Assembly: GCF_002284535.1 (NCBI RefSeq)
Contig: NZ_NPKH01000023.1
Span: forward strand, 527,767 to 591,766
DNA: 64,000 nt
Direction: 5' to 3'
From: Mesorhizobium wenxiniae
GTDB lineage: Bacteria > Pseudomonadota > Alphaproteobacteria > Rhizobiales > Rhizobiaceae
Of the stretch, positions 8,367 to 17,221 are shown in pieces. Below the pieces are notes generated by a model, which searched no databases, had not been told where the DNA came from, and saw nothing but the letters and a program-made list of their open reading frames with translations. The translations under genes and the position numbers were made by a program. Position 1 is the stretch's first letter; the number at the start of each line of letters is the position of its first letter.

Positions 8367-9098
8367 CTACCGGCTCGCCGAGCGCGAAAGAGAAGCTTCC
8401 GTTTGTTCGGCATTACTCAAGAATTCGTCGCGTTCGGCTATCCACAGATCCGCATAGTCGACATTCTGCCACTCGGCAAACCACGGACCACCGCTTGTAT
8501 AGTGGACCGCCTTAGGTGTGCCATGCGTCGGCTTTTCGTTCCAACCTTCAAGCCAGTTCCACTCTACTGGCAGCGAGCCCAGGTCCTCATCGGCGACCCA
8601 CTGCATTCGATGGAGGTAGGCACCGCTTTCGCGGTTCACGACCTCTGGCGTAAGCGATTTAACCGAAGGGTGCGCGCAGTTGAACAGCATCAGCGAGGAC
8701 CAGTTTTTTCGTGGGTAGGATGTCTGGACCACGCCGTCCATCTTGGTAGTGGCCTTCGGCGTATAATCATGCTGGACGCAATAGACCGCCTTGTTCGACT
8801 TTGTGTATTCCAGCAAACCTGCGACGTCACCGAGCCACAGGAAGTCGCAATCGCAAAACAAAGCCCAACCCGTGTAGTCGGCGAGAAAAGGCGTGAGAAA
8901 CCGCGTATAGGTGAACTCTGTTGACGCGAGTGGGTCTTTTTCCCTCCAATACAGTCCACGGGCACGCAGTTCGTCCTGTTTGATTGGAATGACGGAGACA
9001 GGCACCGAAGCGTTTTTAAGCAAAGAGTGCCGTGCTACGTCGTAGGCGATCGGCTCGCGGCTGTCCCATCCAACGAATACCCTAAACGCATCAGTCAT
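8367..9098 (-). CDS. Glycosyltransferase (GT-A, GT8-like)
   Basis: A 243-residue protein beginning FRVFVGWDSREPIAYDVARHSL, a start seen in GT8-like glycosyltransferases. It has the metal- and sugar-nucleotide-binding motif FCDCDFLW (Asp83 and Asp85) and later WNWLEGWNEKPTHGTPKAVHYT, where the His may complete metal binding. It lacks a signal peptide and membrane helices, so it should act at the cytoplasmic face on a surface-glycan acceptor. It opens the run of glycan genes read leftward; donor and acceptor are unknown. Confidence 0.75.
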   Translation of the reverse strand: MTDAFRVFVGWDSREPIAYDVARHSLLKNASVPVSVIPIKQDELRARGLYWREKDPLASTEFTYTRFLTPFLADYTGWALFCDCDFLWLGDVAGLLEYTKSNKAVYCVQHDYTPKATTKMDGVVQTSYPRKNWSSLMLFNCAHPSVKSLTPEVVNRESGAYLHRMQWVADEDLGSLPVEWNWLEGWNEKPTHGTPKAVHYTSGGPWFAEWQNVDYADLWIAERDEFLSNAEQTEASLSRSASR

Positions 9099-9176
9099 AT
9101 TCAGTACCTTGGCTCCAATTTCAAAACGGCCATACCCTAACTGTCTGGCAACAGCTCGGCAACAATGGTGCAGAAA

Positions 9177-9992
9177 TTAGCCAGGACGATTTCTGAATCG
9201 CACGGATTTGCCTTTCACGCCGGTCCTGCTTTTTTCGGCGGATTTCCTCTCGCTGCCCAATGCGACAAGCGCCCATTTCTGATAGGTGTAGCTGGCTGAA
9301 TAAGCGGCGACCATCGCGCCGGTCGAACCGTCCAGAAATCCCAGCTTGAAAACATAGCTGTTCATATAGGCCCAGACCGAGCGCAAAACCGCCTTGCTTA
9401 TCGAGCTTCTTTTGCCCTCGGTAAGCAGCCGCGCCGCGGACGCTTCTGCGTATCGGCCGATCTTGTCATGCGCGTCTGCCAGGTCGGCGATGGAGTCATG
9501 CTCCATAGGATGGGACAATCGCGTAACCTTCCCATTCACCACAACTTTCTCGTGCACCGTGTCGTTGCTGAAGCGCCCGGACTGTCGACGGAAAAGCCGG
9601 AGCACCAGGTCGGGCGACCAGCCGCCATGGCGGACGATGTGCCCACAAAAGCGGGATCTTCTTGGTATTTCGAAGCCATCATAGCCTTTTGGGTTGGCGA
9701 TAGCGGCTCTGATTTCTGCAGCGAGGGGTGGCTCGACCCACTCGTCGGCATCAAGCGAAAGGACCCAATCCCCTGTCGCCGCGGCCAGGGCACGGTTTTT
9801 TTGCGCGCCGAAACCGGGCCAATCGAGGGTAATCAGGACCTTGGCCCCGAGTCCACTGGCGATGTCCCTGGTTTGATCGGTGCTGTTGTTGTCGAGGACG
9901 ACGATTTCGTCGGCAAAATGTACCGAGCGAAGGCAACGTGCAATGCACGCTTCCTCATTGCGGCTGATTATGATGACTGAGAGCGCCGGCAC
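9177..9992 (-). CDS. Family 2 glycosyltransferase, WaaE/KdtX-like
   Basis: A 271-residue GT2 enzyme: LSVIIISRNEEACIARCL, DEIVVLDNNSTDQT and the DAD metal motif at about residues 81-83 (LSLDADEWVEP). The central segment GYDGFEIPRRSRFCGHIVRHGGW followed by DLVLRLFRR is characteristic of the WaaE group, which adds glucose to the heptose region of the lipopolysaccharide inner core. The GTG start at 9992 lacks a strong ribosome site. It lies between two other glycosyltransferases, so a role in core or surface oligosaccharide assembly at the inner membrane is likely. Confidence 0.8.
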   Translation of the reverse strand: MPALSVIIISRNEEACIARCLRSVHFADEIVVLDNNSTDQTRDIASGLGAKVLITLDWPGFGAQKNRALAAATGDWVLSLDADEWVEPPLAAEIRAAIANPKGYDGFEIPRRSRFCGHIVRHGGWSPDLVLRLFRRQSGRFSNDTVHEKVVVNGKVTRLSHPMEHDSIADLADAHDKIGRYAEASAARLLTEGKRSSISKAVLRSVWAYMNSYVFKLGFLDGSTGAMVAAYSASYTYQKWALVALGSERKSAEKSRTGVKGKSVRFRNRPG

Positions 9993-10100
9993 TGTCAGAC
10001 GGTTCCGGCGTCAAAACTGCAACAGTTGTTCAAAGAAACTGGTCCCCCGGCCTGTTAGCACTCCGAGCGATACTAACGGATTCAAAAAAAATGTCGAAAA

Positions 10101-11270
10101 TTATCTCAGGTCGAGACTTTCGTAGAGCGCTATCATTCTCCTGATCATGACGTTGAAATCGTAATGTTCGGCCGCCGCTCTGACCTTTGCCGCAGTCTCA
10201 GGCCGTGACGACAGCTGCAACGCACGGGCAAGCCCGGCGGCGAGGTCGTTTACGCTGGCTGCGTCGCAAACAAGCGTCGGCTCGAACCGATCGACCAGCT
10301 CGCGCGCGCCACACCCGGTGCTTACCACGGCGGGCAAGCCGCTGGCCATGGCTTCGATCACCACTGTGCCGAATGGGTCATAAATGGAAGGCAGCACGGC
10401 AATGTCGGCCGCGCCGTACCATGGCAACATATCTTTCTGCGGCCCCAACATCCTGAGCCTTGCGCCCAGACCCAGTCTGTCGCCGGCCTGTTTGAAGGCA
10501 TTGGCGCGCGAATCATGGCCAATGACCCACACCTCCGGCTCACCGTCCAGCGTAGCGACAGCCTTCATCAATGGAAGAAGTCCTTTTCGCGCGAAACCCG
10601 AGCCGACAAACAGGACGACCGGCCTGTTATCGTCGACATCGAGCTGCGCGCGGACCGCGGCCCGATGCTGTTGGCGCAGCTCCAGGTTGAAGCGGTCCAG
10701 GTCAACCCCGTTGGGAACATGGTGCACACGTTCCGCCGGATAGTCGTAGTGACGGATAATGTCCTCAGCCACCATTTTCGAAATGGCAATCACAGCTTTA
10801 AGCCGTGGGCTGGCATAGGTTGTGCGTTCAAGACGCAGCGTCTGGCGATGAAAGGGACTCAGCGCCGTCGCTGCCCTGCCAAGCCGCGTCTCGAAACGAC
10901 GCCGCTCGGCAAGGTAGGCGGCATGAACGCCTTCCCCGGCCCGGAAGACATCGCAGCACGGAAGACGATCGTTGCTCTGCACCAGGGCCGGTGGCATTTC
11001 GGCGATCTTGCGGCATGCGGCTCGGGCAAAGGACGTCGCCCGCAGGGAGCGGGGAAAGCGGCGGCCGGCACAATGGATGAATTCTATGCCTTCGTATCGC
11101 GGCCAGTCGCCGGACAGCACAGCCACCGGCCGTTGACGCGCGGCGAACGCCGCCATGATGTTTTCCAGCATGATCTCGCCTCCGCCAAAGGGCGCATAGC
11201 GCTGGCGTACGAACAGGATAGGCGTCTTCGGTTCCGCCTGAACCCGTTGATTATGCTGTGACAAATCCAT
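10101..11270 (-). CDS. Family 4 glycosyltransferase (WaaG-like)
   Basis: A 389-residue GT-B enzyme. It has an N-terminal RYAPFGGGEIMLEN loop, VVLFVGSGFARKGL at the start of the nucleotide-sugar domain, and SIYDPFGTVVIEAMASGLP, the E-x7-E-type donor-binding motif of family 4. The pattern RYAPFGG with GSGFARKG resembles WaaG (lipopolysaccharide core glucosyltransferase), which fits the neighbouring WaaE-like gene. It probably acts in the cytoplasm on lipid-linked core. The ATG at 11270 has only a weak ribosome site; a slightly later start is possible. Confidence 0.82.
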   Translation of the reverse strand: MDLSQHNQRVQAEPKTPILFVRQRYAPFGGGEIMLENIMAAFAARQRPVAVLSGDWPRYEGIEFIHCAGRRFPRSLRATSFARAACRKIAEMPPALVQSNDRLPCCDVFRAGEGVHAAYLAERRRFETRLGRAATALSPFHRQTLRLERTTYASPRLKAVIAISKMVAEDIIRHYDYPAERVHHVPNGVDLDRFNLELRQQHRAAVRAQLDVDDNRPVVLFVGSGFARKGLLPLMKAVATLDGEPEVWVIGHDSRANAFKQAGDRLGLGARLRMLGPQKDMLPWYGAADIAVLPSIYDPFGTVVIEAMASGLPAVVSTGCGARELVDRFEPTLVCDAASVNDLAAGLARALQLSSRPETAAKVRAAAEHYDFNVMIRRMIALYESLDLR

Positions 11271-11389
11271 GCGATCTCGCTACGCCGTTGAGCACTCCGG
11301 AACCGGCGGACTTTATAAATCACGCAGATGAGCGCGATTTGACCAGTTTGGCTATCCCCTGCACTGCTGGAGTGAAGATGTGGTTATCG

Positions 11390-12103
11390 CTAGGCAGTTA
11401 TTCCATAATTTTCCATGATATTTTTGCAGTATAAAATTTCTTTTTTGGTAAGGTAGTCCTTATACCCGCCAACTACGCCGCGTCTAACTTTAAAACTATC
11501 GGAATCGGTGCTGTCTACCGTTCTTAAGCGGTGACCATAGCGCTCATCGCTTTGCCCAGAGGATTCCTTGTTTCTCATGGACTCAAATCGACCGACGTCA
11601 ATTGCTTTCGTAATTTCCTCCTCGTCTGGTTCTGCATTTAACCATTTCGCGATTCGGCTAAGCTCGGAGGCGGCATCGCTGTGGAGCGTTTCGTATCGCG
11701 TGATCAACACATCGTCTCTTTCGCTTATTGCCGCCAGCCACATTGCATTGAAGCGGAGGGTCCTCTCGATACCAAACTGTGGGTCTCGTACAAAGCTCGA
11801 CAAATCACCTTGAAATAGGCCGCGCCATGCTTCGCGTTTGGTGACATGAAAATATCCGGAAATTGTTGTGTCGATCGGATTGCGATGCAAAAAAATCAGG
11901 GGCCGCTTTCCCAAAAAAGCGTCGGCAGAGCGGAAATCTTTTCTGTGGAACGCGCTGCCGCCGTGGGTGTAATCGAGGCCGACGACAAGCTGATCAAGCA
12001 TGACTCTTAACCATGTCCGCCCCGATTTGGGGTAGGAAATGCAAAGGCCTAAATTACTGGAATTTTCTTCTGCCTTCGGCTTGAGCCACCGCAGCAATTT
12101 CAT
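11390..12103 (-). CDS. PAPS-dependent sulfotransferase (Sulfotransfer_1 type)
   Basis: A 237-residue protein. YPKSGRTWLR (residues 24-33) is the 5'-phosphosulfate-binding loop and LHRNPIDTTISGYF (residues 72-85) the 3'-phosphate-binding motif with Arg74 and Ser82. The conserved tail motif SFKVRRGVVGGYKDYL also occurs in the sulfotransferase at 14019-14807, so the two are paralogs. It should transfer sulfate from PAPS to a hydroxyl of a glycan or lipid. Start 12103 (MKLLRWLKPK) is chosen over upstream possibilities because GGGGTG precedes it. Local codon use looks more AT-rich than its neighbours, hinting at acquisition. Confidence 0.8.
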   Translation of the reverse strand: MKLLRWLKPKAEENSSNLGLCISYPKSGRTWLRVMLDQLVVGLDYTHGGSAFHRKDFRSADAFLGKRPLIFLHRNPIDTTISGYFHVTKREAWRGLFQGDLSSFVRDPQFGIERTLRFNAMWLAAISERDDVLITRYETLHSDAASELSRIAKWLNAEPDEEEITKAIDVGRFESMRNKESSGQSDERYGHRLRTVDSTDSDSFKVRRGVVGGYKDYLTKKEILYCKNIMENYGITA

Positions 12104-12396
12104 GGTCACCCCGCAACATCCTATCGGCTGCCAATTGCATGGACTCGGCTTCCGGACTTTATGGCATGACCAGTCATCTCGATCAAACTTAGCCGATGAG
12201 CAACCACCTGTTTTTCGCGCCTCATCCACAAACGCTTCCAAATCGGGGCGGCGGTTGCGTCAACTGTAAATCACTGTTGCGGTAGATCAGGCAGTCGGTG
12301 CTGGCGCGCGGCGAAAACAGATTTGGGTCGATTGTCCACTGTTGCTTGCGGTTTTCCCAGCGGTGAGGCATTTAGAAAACTATTAGGAAAGAGCGG

Positions 12397-13317
12397 ATGA
12401 ACACCAGCACCCCCGACCTGTCGTATGAGATTCCCGTCCCGAAATCGAAGCAGACTCGTGGATTGAGGAAAATCGAACGCCAGTTGAGGCCGAAACTGCG
12501 GTCGCTTCGGTGGCGGGTTGTCGAGCAGGTTTTGAGCTGGCGCAATCCCGAGGCGTTGGCTTTTTACCGCAGAGCCATGGAAACCGCATATCTGCCTGAC
12601 GACCTGATCGACGTAGTCCCGCAACTCAAGATCCTGTACCTCGCCACGCCAAAGGCGGCGAGTAGCCGCATTCGCAGCAACCTTGCAGCCATGATCGGAA
12701 ACGACACCGTGTCGGGGTGGCGCAGCGACCAGAACTGGAAGGTGCACAACCGAAAGGCGTCGAACTTGCAGGCGCCTCGCCATGGCGTCCTGCAGTTCTA
12801 TCGCATGGCCACCAGTCCGGAAGCCTTGCGATTTACCTTCGTTCGCAACCCCTATACCCGGCTGTTGTCGTGCTGGGCCGACCAATATCGCGACCGTCCG
12901 CTTGTGCCTGGTTATGGCAGGGTGGAGGTCTATTTAGCCTACCGCGAAATGGCTGATCCGGCGCTGCCTGTAGGTCCCGACAAGAGCCTGTCCTTTGCAG
13001 ATTTCGTCGCCTTTGCCTGCACGACTTCCACATGGCGCATCGACAAGCATTGGCAGAGGCAAAGCGACATCATCGACCTTCCAGGTGTGGCGTTCGACCT
13101 CGTCGGCAAGACCGAGACTTTCGCACAGGATTTCGAACGGGTTCTCGATCATGTCGGTGCAAGCGACGAGATGCGACGCGCGGCGATGCCACCTCTGCAC
13201 ACCTCCTCGCGCCGCAGGCTTGCCGACTATTTCACGCCAGAACTGGCAGATACCATCTATCGCGCGTATGAGCGCGACTTCGATCAGTTTGGCTATCCGC
13301 GCGCGCTTCCAGAGTAA
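12397..13317 (+). CDS. Sulfotransferase family 2 (carbohydrate sulfotransferase-like)
   Basis: A 306-residue protein. LYLATPKAASSRIRSNL (residues 80-96) corresponds to the 5'-phosphosulfate loop of the Sulfotransfer_2 family, and FVRNPYTRLLSCW (148-160) to the 3'-phosphate motif. LVGKTETFAQDFERVLDHVG near the C-terminus is also typical. Members include carbohydrate O-sulfotransferases. It is the only plus-strand gene in this part of the glycan region and is divergent from the sulfotransferase ending at 12103. Its stop lies 19 bases from the next convergent gene. Confidence 0.75.
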   Translation: MNTSTPDLSYEIPVPKSKQTRGLRKIERQLRPKLRSLRWRVVEQVLSWRNPEALAFYRRAMETAYLPDDLIDVVPQLKILYLATPKAASSRIRSNLAAMIGNDTVSGWRSDQNWKVHNRKASNLQAPRHGVLQFYRMATSPEALRFTFVRNPYTRLLSCWADQYRDRPLVPGYGRVEVYLAYREMADPALPVGPDKSLSFADFVAFACTTSTWRIDKHWQRQSDIIDLPGVAFDLVGKTETFAQDFERVLDHVGASDEMRRAAMPPLHTSSRRRLADYFTPELADTIYRAYERDFDQFGYPRALPE

Positions 13318-13335
13318 AGCGGTCTCGCGGCGGTC

Positions 13336-14022
13336 TCAAAGGTATCCGAACGCCTGCATCAGGGGCTTCCCACGCCCCTCGGTAAGCTCCATCAATTCCT
13401 GCTGACCCAGTTCGGTTTTCCAGCGGCCGCGGCCATCATAAATTGGCTGGTTCACTTGCTGGTTGCGCAATGCGGCATGTTGGGGTTGCGCATTAAGTGT
13501 GAACCATCGTTGCGGGTTCCGATGATAGTCGAGCAGACTCTGATCGAACGACAATCCCAGGAAGGTGCAGATCTTTTCGACGGTCGCTTCCGGGTCATCG
13601 ACAAGATCTTCGTAGCGGTAAATCAGGACGTCCGTGCTGCCGCGCTCGGCAAGGACCATTGTGTTGTCCGAAATCCAGCGGTCCAGACTCGCGGTCGCAT
13701 CGCCAAGCCGCCTTGTCAGCGAAGCAACGGTATCGCGCCCATCGCGTACCGGCATCACGAACTTCGCGCCCGGCACCAGGCGTCGTATCCGGTCGACACG
13801 TCTGATATGACGCGGTGTCTTTTCAAGCAGCACCGACTTGCCCGCTCCAATGGCCGCCCGTTTCAGCTTGGAGTAGCGATACAGCGCAAGTGGAGCCCAT
13901 TTGAAGAACACGTTTGTTTCTTCGAATGGCAAAAAGACATCGGCATGCGAGGCAAGAATCGTAGCTATCAGCGTGGTGCCGCTATGTCCGCATCCGCAGA
14001 CAAAGCCGGTGCATCGGATCAA
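13336..14022 (-). CDS. Sulfotransferase (Sulfotransfer_3 type)
   Basis: A 228-residue protein with GCGHSGTTLIATIL (from residue 10) as the phosphosulfate-binding loop and MPVRDGRDTVASLTRR as the 3'-phosphate site; IYRYEDLVDDPEATVEKICTFLG is the usual C-terminal stretch of the group. It overlaps the upstream sulfotransferase gene by four bases (ATGA), so both are made from one message with the glycosyltransferase-like gene at 14822-15904. The acceptor is not known. Family members range from glycan to tyrosine-type sulfotransferases, but context favours a surface sugar. Confidence 0.78.
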   Translation of the reverse strand: MIRCTGFVCGCGHSGTTLIATILASHADVFLPFEETNVFFKWAPLALYRYSKLKRAAIGAGKSVLLEKTPRHIRRVDRIRRLVPGAKFVMPVRDGRDTVASLTRRLGDATASLDRWISDNTMVLAERGSTDVLIYRYEDLVDDPEATVEKICTFLGLSFDQSLLDYHRNPQRWFTLNAQPQHAALRNQQVNQPIYDGRGRWKTELGQQELMELTEGRGKPLMQAFGYL

Positions 14023-14807
14023 TTCACACCTGCCCTGTCGTCGGCATAAGATATGCCATGCCGCTGAAAGGCTTCATCGAGCCGCTTCCAGTAATCAAGC
14101 CGCGCAAGCACATTGTCACAAAAGGCAATATCATCCGCGCCAAGGTAGTCCAAATAACCACCGACCTTACCTTTTCGAACCTTGAAGCTTTCCGGGTCGT
14201 CAGGATTGCGCGGTTGCAATCTCCCGCCATAGCGCGCACCCAGCTCTCCTGAGATTTCAGATTGCTGCATTCGTTTGAACGATCTGCTGACGGCAACATC
14301 GGCAAGCTGGGACTCCTCAAAGGATTTTCCCAAGAATTTTCCGATGCTGCGCAATGCGTCGTTTGTATCCCGCTGCACATCTTCATAGCGCAGAAGCGCA
14401 ATCTTTCGCATGTGACTTGCGGCTGCAAACCACTGCAGGTTGAAAAGGGCAATCTTCTCGACACCGTGTTTGGGGCTTCTTATACAATCGCCCATCGGAC
14501 CTGCCTCCAGCCCATGGCGTTTGTTGACCTGAAAATATCCAGATACCGCAGTGTCGCGGGGGTCTCGCGTCAGGAATAGAATCCGTTGGCGTTTGTAGCG
14601 AGATTTGTCGGGGCTTATCTGCGCAATGTCACGCAGATCCTTGTGGTCGGAACCGTCATGCGTGTAAGCCGCATCGACGCCCAGATCGTCAAGCATTACG
14701 CGCAGCCAGGTCCGCCCGGATTTGGGAAACGAGACGACAAGGAGGGGCGGCTTTCTTGCAAAAAAGTTGGAAAACAAACTCAACTTGCGGACTCCGATTG
14801 CGGGCAC
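14019..14807 (-). CDS. PAPS-dependent sulfotransferase, paralog of 11390-12103
   Basis: A 262-residue protein with VVSFPKSGRTWLRVML (FPKSGRTW at residues 27-34) and FLTRDPRDTAVSGYF as PAPS-binding motifs. It shares AAYTHDGS and SFKVRKGKVGGYLDYL with the sulfotransferase ending at 12103. It starts with GTG at 14807, 14 bases after the stop of 14822-15904, and overlaps the following sulfotransferase. Expected to sulfate a carbohydrate or lipid in the cytoplasm before export. Confidence 0.8.
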   Translation of the reverse strand: MPAIGVRKLSLFSNFFARKPPLLVVSFPKSGRTWLRVMLDDLGVDAAYTHDGSDHKDLRDIAQISPDKSRYKRQRILFLTRDPRDTAVSGYFQVNKRHGLEAGPMGDCIRSPKHGVEKIALFNLQWFAAASHMRKIALLRYEDVQRDTNDALRSIGKFLGKSFEESQLADVAVSRSFKRMQQSEISGELGARYGGRLQPRNPDDPESFKVRKGKVGGYLDYLGADDIAFCDNVLARLDYWKRLDEAFQRHGISYADDRAGVN

Positions 14808-14821
14808 TTTGATCGAGCAGA

Positions 14822-15904
14822 TCAGCGATTGTAAATATCGATTAAGGCATTGGCGATCCGTTGCGAAGCCGGCACCTTTGGATCAATCGACAGATTGGCA
14901 TTGAGGAAGTCCCGGCTTTGCTCAAAATAAGTCGGCCTTGACCTGACCGCAGCGCGGATATCCTCGACGAGGTCATGCTCCGACAATGTTGGTTTGAAAG
15001 CGCCCATAGGGCTGTCGAACTCGACCATGGGAGAAACCAGCGGAAACAGCACCACCGGAATGCCGCAGGCGATTGCTTCGTAAACAGTGGTGCTTGGGCG
15101 CGTTACGAGCGCCAGAGCCTCCGGGAGCAGCTGTGCGAAATCCAGGGTCGATTTGTTCGGCAAATCGACTTTTGCGAACATCGTGGGGTGGACGCTGACG
15201 ACATAGGCAAGGCCGAGTTTCGCACATGCGCCTGCCACGGCTTCAATCGCTTGGCGATCTGCGGGCTTTTCGATATCCCCCTTGAAGTTCACCAGCACAA
15301 AAAGCCCTTCATCGTGCCTGGCGCCAGCACCTTCGACGGCACGCTCAATTACCGGGGAGCCGACAACGTATGTCGGCTGGCGTCTTTGCTGCAGCGCCGC
15401 TGGTCCCATCGACAGGATGTAGTCAGCTCTCACAAATCGATGCGGCTGCAGCAGTCGCGCACCGCCGATCAGCCCGACCACACGGACCATGCCGAAGTTA
15501 ATGGAGTCTATGAATCGCCTAAAGAATTGCGGCGCATAGTCATTTCCAGTCACCAGCATGTCGCCGGGTCTGATCATCCGCTCGAGCTCGGCAAAGCCGA
15601 TATGCGATATTCCCCGGGCGTTGAGTTCAGGTCGCGCTACGCCGCCGCGTTTCAATCCATCGAGATGCGCGAACACGCAGCGGATGCCGCGGTCAACCAG
15701 AATTTCTGCCGCGTCAGCCAGCAGCCGAACATTGTTGCGGTTGTGTGGGACGAAGTAGACAGTCCTCGTTGCTGCCCTGCCGCGGGCGTAGATACGCCCG
15801 CGCTTGAACAGATTTCCTGGATGAACAACCCGGTACGCGGCGAGGAGCCGCTGCACAAAGCCTTCGCTGACAGGAGAAGCCGCCTTGGTTCTCGACCTAC
15901 CCAA
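14822..15904 (-). CDS. Putative GT-B glycosyltransferase / CDP-glycerol-transferase-like protein
   Basis: A 360-residue protein I cannot place firmly. VYFVPHNRNNVRLLADAAEIL and ARGISHIGFAELERMIRPGDMLVTGND look like an N-terminal Rossmann domain. LAYVVSVHPTMFAKVDLP, ALVTRPSTTVYEAIACGIPVVLFP and PMVEFDSPMGAF resemble the donor domain of GT-B enzymes related to CDP-glycerol glycerophosphotransferases and UDP-GlcNAc epimerases. First gene of a three-gene unit with two sulfotransferases, so it probably builds the acceptor they sulfate. The TTG start at 15904 is uncertain. Confidence 0.55.
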   Translation of the reverse strand: MGRSRTKAASPVSEGFVQRLLAAYRVVHPGNLFKRGRIYARGRAATRTVYFVPHNRNNVRLLADAAEILVDRGIRCVFAHLDGLKRGGVARPELNARGISHIGFAELERMIRPGDMLVTGNDYAPQFFRRFIDSINFGMVRVVGLIGGARLLQPHRFVRADYILSMGPAALQQRRQPTYVVGSPVIERAVEGAGARHDEGLFVLVNFKGDIEKPADRQAIEAVAGACAKLGLAYVVSVHPTMFAKVDLPNKSTLDFAQLLPEALALVTRPSTTVYEAIACGIPVVLFPLVSPMVEFDSPMGAFKPTLSEHDLVEDIRAAVRSRPTYFEQSRDFLNANLSIDPKVPASQRIANALIDIYNR

Positions 15905-16048
15905 AGATATGCATCGCCTCTTATCCGTAAAATTCAGAACGGCCGCCCCGCCGGGTAGTTTACAATGCTCTTGCCGTCAAGAAAGGCGCTTGACCACTTC
16001 GCCGGTTTGGACCTGCCTGGCACACTCGCGATGCCTTGCGTGGTGGAT

Positions 16049-17221
16049 TCAAACAGTGCTGATGAGTAAGCCCATGTGGTTTTGTGCGTCTTCCATCACC
16101 GCGGCCCAAGGCCTTTCCCGTTTCGAGACCAGCACGGCGGAAGGATAGTAGGGTGTGCAATCGCCCTCGACCGGCCAGGAACGTTTGAACCCATCGCCAA
16201 GGATAAAGACCGACGGGATGCCGAGCGCGCCCGCCAGATGCGCCCCGGTATTGCTGATGGTGACCACGGCGTCCATCGCGGCAACCTGCGCCGCGAATAG
16301 GTCCATGTCGACAAGTTGGTCGATTGATCCGTCATGGAGAATACGCGCGAGCTCGCCATCGGTCAGGATCTTCAGGTCGGACTCGACCTGGCCATATTGC
16401 AGCGAAACGAACCGGAGGTCCGGACGGCTGATAAGCCCGCGCCATGCCGTAAGTGGCGGCAGGTCTTTGCCAGGATTGGAGCTGCCCCATGCGATGCCGA
16501 CCAACGGCCGGCCATCCTTCCGATAGCGAGCGCGAAGTTCATCGACCCGCGCCGGGTCCGGCTTCAGCGGGATGAAATTCTCCCGGATCGTGGTCTCATC
16601 TGTCTCGAACACGGCAGTCAGATGCTGAACGCCCGCAAAGGCCTGCGCCTCGCCATAGGCGGCCTTGTTCCCCTGACCGACAGCTCGCACATCGGCGGCG
16701 GGAAATGTCCGCTGAAAGAGCGGCACCAACCGGTGCTCGACCAGGACGATCAAACGAGCGGCCCGGGCGAGCGCGCGGCCGACGGAACTCGCATGATGGA
16801 TCGCGGTGGCCAGACCCTGCTTTTCGGTCTCCATCAGATCGACGAGCAGGACCTGGTCCGAGATATCCTGGCCGAGCCATTCGCCGTTGACGCGGCCTTC
16901 AACGATGTGACGCCGGGCGATTTTCAGCTCCGCCGCCGGGCCGTAGGCGCCCATCCGCATCAGCGCCTTGCTAAGCTCGTCGAGCAGGCGAACCTCGCCC
17001 CGCGACTTCGCAATCGACCCCAGGGCCAGCGCTTTCGGCAGTGCGGCAGACCAATCGCGCGCCTCGATGCTTCGCCGATAATCCGCCATCTGATCGGCAA
17101 TGTCGCCATCACGCCAGCGAAGGAAAAGCTGCCGCCGATGGCGACGGAACCAGACCTTGTACTTATAGCCTGCAAGCGCGACACCGCGGCGGAACCGGCG
17201 AAGGAGTTGGCTACCGGCCAT
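16049..17221 (-). CDS. SPINDLY/GT9-like protein, tandem paralog 3
   Basis: A 390-residue protein whose C-terminal half has GIAWGSSNPGKDLPPL, RFVSLQYGQVESDL, HDGSIDQLVDMDLFAAQVAAM and TISNTGAHLAGALGIPS. These match the catalytic half of TPR-containing O-GlcNAc-transferase-like (SPINDLY) and GT9 proteins, but no clear TPR array is present; the first 150 residues are helical and basic. The start at 17221 is preferred because GGAG precedes it and it overlaps the previous stop by 11 bases. Last of three tandem paralogs downstream of an ABC exporter. Enzymatic activity is inferred, not shown. Confidence 0.65.
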   Translation of the reverse strand: MAGSQLLRRFRRGVALAGYKYKVWFRRHRRQLFLRWRDGDIADQMADYRRSIEARDWSAALPKALALGSIAKSRGEVRLLDELSKALMRMGAYGPAAELKIARRHIVEGRVNGEWLGQDISDQVLLVDLMETEKQGLATAIHHASSVGRALARAARLIVLVEHRLVPLFQRTFPAADVRAVGQGNKAAYGEAQAFAGVQHLTAVFETDETTIRENFIPLKPDPARVDELRARYRKDGRPLVGIAWGSSNPGKDLPPLTAWRGLISRPDLRFVSLQYGQVESDLKILTDGELARILHDGSIDQLVDMDLFAAQVAAMDAVVTISNTGAHLAGALGIPSVFILGDGFKRSWPVEGDCTPYYPSAVLVSKRERPWAAVMEDAQNHMGLLISTV

